Shown here in pieces: positions 1-7,200 of a stretch of 7,224 nt of DNA. Numbering within the stretch: the first letter of the stretch is position 1; each line of letters opens with the position of its first letter. A program made the position numbers and the translations under genes. The stretch is taken from contig DCTP01000147.1 in assembly GCA_002329625.1 (NCBI GenBank), positions 330 to 7,553 on the forward strand, read 5' to 3'. This DNA comes from Leptolinea sp. UBA1437 (GTDB lineage: Bacteria > Chloroflexota > Anaerolineae > Anaerolineales > Anaerolineaceae). The notes under the pieces were generated by a model that did no database searches, was not told the origin of the DNA, and was given only the letters and a program-made list of their open reading frames with translations.

Positions 1-408
1 TTTCCGCAATTTGCTGCGTTGGGGGATGCGGAAGCGGGTTGCGCTTTATTCCGGTTCGAAAACGGGGCGATGGGAACCATTCACAGCGGGCGAACAGCAG
101 CTCATGGCTATCATATCGAGACAGAAATTGTCGGGACCAAAGGCGCGATTCGCATCAGTCCGATTCCACAAAAAAATCTGGCAATGTTGTACTCCGAGCA
201 GGGGGTGGTTACCGAATGCGTTGAAGCCTTTCCGGAACGATTTGCGGAAGCATACCTTTCGGAAATGCAGGAATTCGTAAATTGTATCCGAGAAGGGCGT
301 AAACCGGCTGTCACTGTCTATGACGGAACCAAAGCTACTCAGATTGCTTTCGCAACAACAGAATCCTTCAAAAACGGGCGATTGGTTGAAATCCCTCCTC
401 ACGGATAA
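1..408 (+). CDS. iolG: Gfo/Idh/MocA-family oxidoreductase, C-terminal part; probable myo-inositol 2-dehydrogenase (5' end outside window)
   Basis: The frame is open from base 1 and ends at TAA 406-408, giving the last 135 residues of the protein. Family members are about 340 residues, so the Rossmann NAD(P)-binding half and the catalytic Lys and Asp/His residues lie upstream, outside the window. What is visible is the C-terminal alpha/beta substrate and oligomerisation domain. A strand reads FRFENGAMGTIHSGR, then come HGYHIETEIVGTKGAIRI (the H/Y-G-Y-x-x-x-x-E-x-x-G-x-x-G pattern common in IolG), a helix ERFAEAYLSEMQEFVNCI, and the closing TVYDGTKATQIAFATTESFKNGRLVEI. IolG oxidises myo-inositol to scyllo-inosose in the cytoplasm using NAD+. 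Close relatives act on scyllo-inositol or other sugars, and the substrate cannot be fixed from this fragment. The family call is firm and the iolG symbol is tentative. A TTG at 19-21 is in frame but falls inside the domain, so it is not the start. The 3' end overlaps the convergent giant gene by 10 bases. Confidence 0.85.
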   Translation, partial: FPQFAALGDAEAGCALFRFENGAMGTIHSGRTAAHGYHIETEIVGTKGAIRISPIPQKNLAMLYSEQGVVTECVEAFPERFAEAYLSEMQEFVNCIREGRKPAVTVYDGTKATQIAFATTESFKNGRLVEIPPHG

Positions 409-1240
409 AAGGTCTGATTCAGTGAATCTCCCAGCCAGATTTGGTCGAATCCGTTATCGATACGAATTCCTCCTAAATAACAACGCGGTGCAAAAACCGG
501 TGCGGCTGCGATTTGCGGATTCAACAAAAGATTGAGCGTAACATTTCCCCAACAGCCCGTTTCCGGAACGGTCGGATCGGCGGCACAGGTTAATGGAGCT
601 GCCGGCTGAGAACAGAAGAGAATATATTGATCGATTCCGGGGACCGGTGTTGTTCCGCCGAAATCAAGGGATTCGGTTTGGAAACTGAGTCGGGTTTCAA
701 ACATCGAAATCAATTTGATCGGGAACTCGAATCCTTCCGGTTGATAGGAAACGGAGGCTGGAGCGATCAAAGTATCTCCGGCATATCGAAATTCAATTTT
801 ATGAATTTCAAATGCCTCATCGAATTGTCGGCTCTGTTGATAACCATTCGTATTCTGAAGGTTCGAGCCGAAATCGAGTGAGAATAAAATTTCGGATTCA
901 TTCGGATTGACCGATGTCGGCGGAATAGAAATGATTTCTTCGGTGATTACTCCACCGGAAGATTTTCCGACGGTCAGATCCAACCAGAAATTTTCCGGAA
1001 GAGGTTGAGCGGATTGAAACCCGTTTAATGAATAATTGACAAAAAACGGATAAGCAGCCGGCTCAGACTGCCCGGAAAGTGAAAGGGTCTCCCGGACCAA
1101 ATATGAATCAAATGTGGTATTTCCGATCGTAATCGATGACGGAAGCCAATTCCCATTCTCTTCATTATATTGCTCAATATGCTGCAAGAGGTCAGATTGG
1201 AAAAAGGCATTCTTCGAAGGTTCAAGATTGATCGGATAAC
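399..1240 (-). other. C-terminal region of the giant protein, with a last Ig-like strand and a Cys-containing tail
   Basis: About 280 residues. The first part (FFQSDLLQHIEQYNEENGNW, then beta-rich sequence) matches no family I recognise. Near 797-758 a strand IEFRYAGDTLIAPASVSY repeats the Ig closing pattern. The final roughly 100 residues contain four Cys (CSQPAAPLTCAADPTVPETGC, split as C-x8-C-x10-C, and a later RCYLGG) and end GDSLNQTFYP. There is no LPXTG, no hydrophobic anchor with a basic tail and no glycine-rich sorting motif of a known type. How the protein is held at the surface, if it is, must be decided by the N-terminal part outside the window or by an unknown mechanism. Confidence 0.5.
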
Positions 1241-4200
1241 GGACGATTCGATAAGAAATACTGACCGGTTGGTTGCTTTCATGGACTTCATCCCCTTGAT
1301 AACAGACAGTAATCGTTAAATCTCGTTCACAGGATTGATTTTCAGAGAGATCGGAACAGCTCGTCGGCAATGTACAACGAACGGAATTGTTCCCGTTCAT
1401 CAAACAAGTTTCCAATGGAGTGCCTTCGAGCGTCACGATCAGGTTTTCGATAGAAAAAGGCTGTGAGTTTTCGTTGAAGCCAATATCGATCTGTGCATTT
1501 GTTCCGACGGGGACTGATGTCAAAGGAATATCGGGAGATTCGGGCGAATAAATGGGGCTGACTGTCAGTTCGGCGGGGATTTTTTTGATTGGTAAAAATG
1601 GGAAAGAATCTTGCGGTTGACCGCTGGATGCGGACAGCAATTGGATTTCCAGCAATTTTTCGATTCCCGTCGGTCTCACCTCCAGCTGAACCGTTGATTC
1701 GAAGTTTTCCGATGGCAGCCGATCAAAATTGAAATTACAGGTATATAGAAAATCTTTGCTTTGATTCAAAGCGTCGCCGCAATCCAAATTCTGTTTGTAT
1801 TCCCATTGAATCCCAAAAAGATCTCCCCGCAACCGTCTGATCAATGCGGCTGCATACGGAGAAAGAGGCGCTGAAGCAGAATTTATATCCGCTGCAATTT
1901 GCTGATTTTCAGAAAGACGGATTTGGTTCGGAACAGTTACAAAAGCCTTGGCTGTTTCAACCGTAAAAGGTTCCGGGGCTACCGATATAGAAGTCTCCGT
2001 CGGATAAAGAGGTGATAAAAATTGAATTCTCAAAGGAGACATTGCTAAATTTGTGGGGAAATCAATGGGAATTCGGAAAGAACAACCCGCAGTCCAATCG
2101 GAATTGAATGTCATTTGGTAGTCTCCGTCTCCCAATGGGATCAAACAAGAAGGTAAATCATCCTCGGCTGCCAATTGATCAAACAGACTCCATTGAACGA
2201 GGATGGTTTCATCAGGTGCTGGGAACCTATCTTCAGGCATACCGGCAACAGAAATATTCAACGTATAGAAAGCAGGTGCCGCTGCGTCATTTTGTTGACG
2301 ATTCGGATCCGTAAGGTCCGTTCGATAAAGTTTGGAAATCTGCTGATTTTCAATCTGTTCGATCGATTCCGTAGCCGATGAAGGATCAAACCAGAGTTGA
2401 AGAGAGGGACTCAAGGTAATATTGCGTTTTGAAAGAGCTGTTGGAAGTTCCAATTCTGTCGCTTTTATTTGATACCATTCAGAATCGACGGAAATTCGAA
2501 TGCTGTGTGTCGGTCCAAGCAACAGATTATTCAGACTGAAAAAGCAGGAAGTTTCAAGATTCGTTTCTCCTGATGGATTCGAAAATTCCAAAGATGTTTG
2601 GTTCTCTGAATCGATTTCACAGTTCAAGCCGAGAACTGAATTTTCGTTCCGGATGGTCGTTCCTTCGGGCCATCGGATATGGAAAATAACTTTTTTCTGA
2701 TTTTCAGCGGGAGAGTTCGGAAGAGGTAATTTCAACTTTAACTGATAATTTTCGGATGGATACATTGCTCCGCAAAAGGGGTTTAAATTATCGCAAATTG
2801 TTTCATTGTCGTTTAAGATTGCTGCTTCGATTGATACCTCTTTCTTGGATACGGATTGAGGAATGCCGCTCCAACTGAACGGAATCATCCGATAATTTGT
2901 TTTCTCATTCATATTTTCGAGGATGAAGGAAATGGTCTGGATTGTTCCGGGAGAAACCGGTTGTTTGAAGACGATTTCACAGACGAAAGTATTGTTCTCT
3001 CCCGTGAAATTCGATCCCGCGATCCTGAGTTGATGTTCTTCGAAGTCTATCGATTTCAGGCAGCTGCTTTGATCCGAATCAAGCGAATCCGTTGAAAAGA
3101 TATCGGGAAGGTCGGCAATCAGCATGATATTCTCATTCAATGGAACGGAGGATTGCAATCGGAGAATATATTTTTCGCCCACGTAATGCTCATAAACCAC
3201 ATTTCCGAGACTATCGGTGAATGTGGGAAGGATCGTTACCGGCTGTGGTTCGGAGGAAGGATTTGGCGTTGAGGGGGCAGACATCAATCGGACGGATTGT
3301 TCGGAACCGCTCGCGGATATTCCACTTATGTTGAGAGTGACTAGTCGATCAGTTGGTTGATAGTCATCGTTTCCCGAAAAAGATAAGCGAATTTCGGATG
3401 CGCTTTGAAAATTAAGTTGGCAAAATGTTGATTGAATTCCTGTCATTTTCGGTTGTCCATCCGGGCAGGCTGTTCCGGCAAGCAAAGTGCCTTCTTCTGG
3501 AGAAATTGCGATTTGTCCAGAAGCTGTTTGAATACATCCTTCGTTGGGAATAAATTCAAAATTTTTCAAGGGTTTTCCGGAACAACTTCCACAAATACCG
3601 TGATAAGTACTCAAAACCGTGAACGGATTATCTGCGGGCGTGTAATCGATTTTTACTTCCGCGGGAATTCTCTCCCATTTGAAATTTGAATCCAATGCCG
3701 CCCTAGAGAGCGGAAAAAGATGAATGTGAATTATCTTGTCGGCTGGAATGGATGAATTGGTAACGTAGTCGCCTTGGTAAGGTTCCTGATCGCATGCTGT
3801 GCTTGATGCGAACCAACTGAAGCTTGATCCTTCATAATTGATCCAATAGGGAGTATTGGGAGTTAATGCGCCTGAAAGCTCGGCAGAATGAATGAAAGTC
3901 AATTTTTTCCCGATAGCGACCCGGATCGTAGCGGCAGAAAAATCATCCGCCGGATTTTGTCGATTCCGGATTATATAATTCGGGTCCGAATAATCCAAAG
4001 CATAACGGATCGTTGACGGTTCGGAGATTCCGACATCACTGCAGTGCACAAACCAGCTCTCGTTATTTGTTTCCCACCGGCAGGTATTTCTGTCCCAAAG
4101 CATGCTGTTCGGCTGAAGTTTGTCCACCATTGCGGATTCATAGCCATTCGCAAGAATCGCTGCTTTCCATTCCGAATCGGTTATTGTTGCACCGGAAAGG

Positions 4201-7200
4201 GCAGGATCTACTTCAACCTGCAAGGTAATGCCGAAAGGTTTTTCATACAACGAAGATTGAAGGGCAACCGGGCATTGGAGGTTATTTCCTTTCAGTAAAT
4301 ATGCATCGAATAAATAATCCGTGGAATTCTTCTCTGCTGCCGTCAGGTTGTTCCACAGGTAATTTTCATAGGTTGGATCCGGCTCCGGTACGGAATGAGG
4401 CGTCAGTACCAATTGACCTCTTTGGACATTCCAGAGACTAAAAGTGGCTGTTTCTGTACCGTAAAGTTCGGGATCACTCGTAAAAGTGATTGTCAGGAGA
4501 TGTTTTCCCGTACGATATATTGGCGGGATTTCAAGCCTTCCCATTGCCTGTGTAAAATCATCTTGATTTCGTACGGCTTCAACCGTATCAGAAATTATGC
4601 AGGAATCCGGATCTTCTTTACTGCAAATTTTTGCATTGAAGGTTCCGGGAGAGGTATCGAGGTGACCAACTTTCGAACGAACGATTGCATTTACATAAAA
4701 ACCACTGCCGACCGGAAATTGTTCGTCCAAATTAAAATAGTGTTCTTCAGGTACAACAGAAGTGTCCGTTTTCAGAGGGATCACATGATTCGGATCAGGC
4801 ATGAAATGTTCACAATCGGAATATTGCATGGCCTGAACGGAGATTGCCGAAACTTCGACCATAGAAATTTGAATCGGGGTAACGGATGAGACGGAAGATG
4901 CATAGATATCATCACCCGAAAAAATCGCCGTAATTTCCTTTGCAAGTCCATTTGAAAGTGTCAAATCGCAAAATTTTTGGTCGGGTAATAAAATGGCGCA
5001 AGAATTGTATGAATCGCTGACAGTAATCGTACCCGTAATCGGGATTCCCGAGGATTGATCGGGCTCGGTTGCGGCATAGACTCGAACGACATCGCCGATT
5101 TGGTATTTATCCTTGACCGGATTTAAATTGAGAATTGAAGTGGTCGTTTTGGCTTTCGGGGGTTCTTCCACTTTGATGATCCAAGGCTCTGATGTTACGG
5201 GGAGATAGAATCCGTCTCCCGGGAATGCTGCGGTAATTTTTGTAGCGGTCGGATCGATCAATTGAAGCGAACAATGATTTTGGCTTTCCACAGAAAAAAG
5301 ACAAGTGGCATAACCGTCGCTGATCCGGATTTTCTCTTTCGGAAAATCGGATCTTAACGCATCATAATCCGGATCGATGTAAATATCTATTTGATCACCG
5401 ATATGGTAAGAGCTTTTCTGTGGATAAACGCCGGCGATTTTCAATGAGAGGTCTTTCGGTTCGATAGTCGGCGTGATGACCGGTGTCTGAGTCGGATCCG
5501 GACTCGGCGTTGCAGAAGGGATCTGATTTTCAGCACGAATGCTGATATTCGCCTGAGCAGGGTAATAATCCTCATCTCCGGAATAATTGATCGTGATCAT
5601 TTGATTCCCGGCAGCGCGAATCGTTAATTCACAATTGTTTCTGGGAAGCGTCAATAAGCAATTGGAGATTCCGTCGGTTATAAACAATGATCCGGTTGCG
5701 GCAGGTTGATCCGACAAAAAATCGGGAAGACTGGCGGTGATGGTAATCTCTTCTCCGACTGTATAGATCGATTTCTCAGGAAATAGAGAAGGCCGGATAT
5801 CCAGAAGAATTTTATTCTCAGCGCTTACGTTAATGTTTTGAGAGGTTTGGGCTGACCGGTAACTGGCATTTCCGGAATATTGAGCGGTTATCGTTCGATT
5901 TCCGGCGACACGTAAATTCAAATCACAACTGTTTTTCGGCAGCGTAATGACGCAATTGGATAGTCCATCACTGATTAAAATTGTGCCGCTTGGAATAGAG
6001 TCTATTGAGGACAACCCATCGAAAGCGGTACTCACCGTTATTGTGTCTCCGACCGTATAATTGCCCGAATCGGTGAAAATTGCGGTGATTTTCAGGTCCG
6101 ATGATTTTAAGACGGCGGGAGGATCCGACGGATTCACCCGGACATTGACGATCGAACTGTTTGAAAGATTCCCATTCCAAGCTTTCAAAATAAAAGAGGC
6201 GTTTTCTTTTAGGTTCAAAGAGAGAAACCCGGCCGGTGCGAGATAATCGGCGAGAATGGATCCGCTGTTTTGAGAAATCGTTAAAGGAGTGGCATTTTCA
6301 TTATTTGTGTCGGGATGAAGGGAATCGAAGGAGGCACCGGACGCAATAAGTTGAATACGGGTCCAATCTCCAGAGACTGACCAAGATAAAGTTGTCTTCC
6401 CCGGCTGCGTGAGTGTAATAGGATTGGCATCGAAAAGGTCGATTTTTGGTGCGACAGCCTCGGTGTTCTTTTCCGAGCGGATGGAAATAGGCAAGGTATA
6501 AGATTTAAGCCGGCTTCCATCCGAAACCGAAAGGGTGAAATTCGTTGATTGGGTCGGAAAATAGAATTGAGCCCCTTTCTGAGAAACAAATTGATCCGAT
6601 AAAGGTTCCAGCAAAACGGTTTCAGCATCCTTCACTTCCCATTCGAGCATAATCTGTTCGCCGGAAATAATTTGCCGATCAAATTCATATCGAACGATTT
6701 TATAACCCGTTATACTGTTCGGATCGGGAACCAGCTCGGCATATTTGGCGGTAAATTCGTCAGCGGATCCATCCGAACTGTCTATCCGTTGAACTGGCGA
6801 CGTGTTCGGTTTGGGAGCAGAGGGGCGAATCCAAATGATGAATTTGACCAATTCCATTTGCGGATTTTCAGCTTTCAAAACCAAATTTTTGACTTCTTTT
6901 CCTATTTCACTTTCGGAAATTAACTGAACTGGGGTGTCTTCCTGAATCTTAACGGTTTGACTTCCGTGATACTGATCAGAGGTTAGTTCCTGTTGATTTT
7001 CACCGATAATGAGGGTTGCCATTCGAGTGGTACTGGTTACTTCCCATTCCAGCTTATATTCATTTTTGGAAATTTTTTCACTTTTCAAAGTGCTTTCGGA
7101 TTCCGGTTGATTTACCGCCAAAACCAGTTCCGCTCGATGGGGGCGGTGGATAATTCTAGTAATCCGATTCTCAGCGGTTAGAGTATAGGTTGTTGTTTTT

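Noticed and set aside
46..402. 118-codon open frame on the - strand, antisense to the dehydrogenase
   Set aside because: The + strand frame here encodes a clear Gfo/Idh/MocA C-terminal domain; the antisense translation is Cys/Phe/Ser-rich and has no recognisable pattern.
4395..4889. 164-codon open frame on the + strand, antisense to the giant gene
   Set aside because: It lies wholly within the giant gene, its translation is rich in Arg/Cys/Phe/Ile without domain features, and it looks like a chance antisense frame.
5925..5960. L-P-K-N-S, which looks a little like an LPXTG sortase motif
   Set aside because: It is internal, lies between the paired Cys of an Ig repeat and recurs as L-P-R-N-N in the next repeat, so it is a hairpin element and not a sorting signal.
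4855..6095. Periodic DNA similarity as a possible CRISPR array or nucleotide repeat element
   Set aside because: The period is about 300 bases, it is in frame and diverged, and it is fully explained by protein domain repeats.
7119..7121. TTG as the start codon of the giant gene
   Set aside because: The frame is open upstream to the window edge and encodes a normal beta-domain end (TTTYTLTAEN), and no strong ribosome binding site precedes the TTG.
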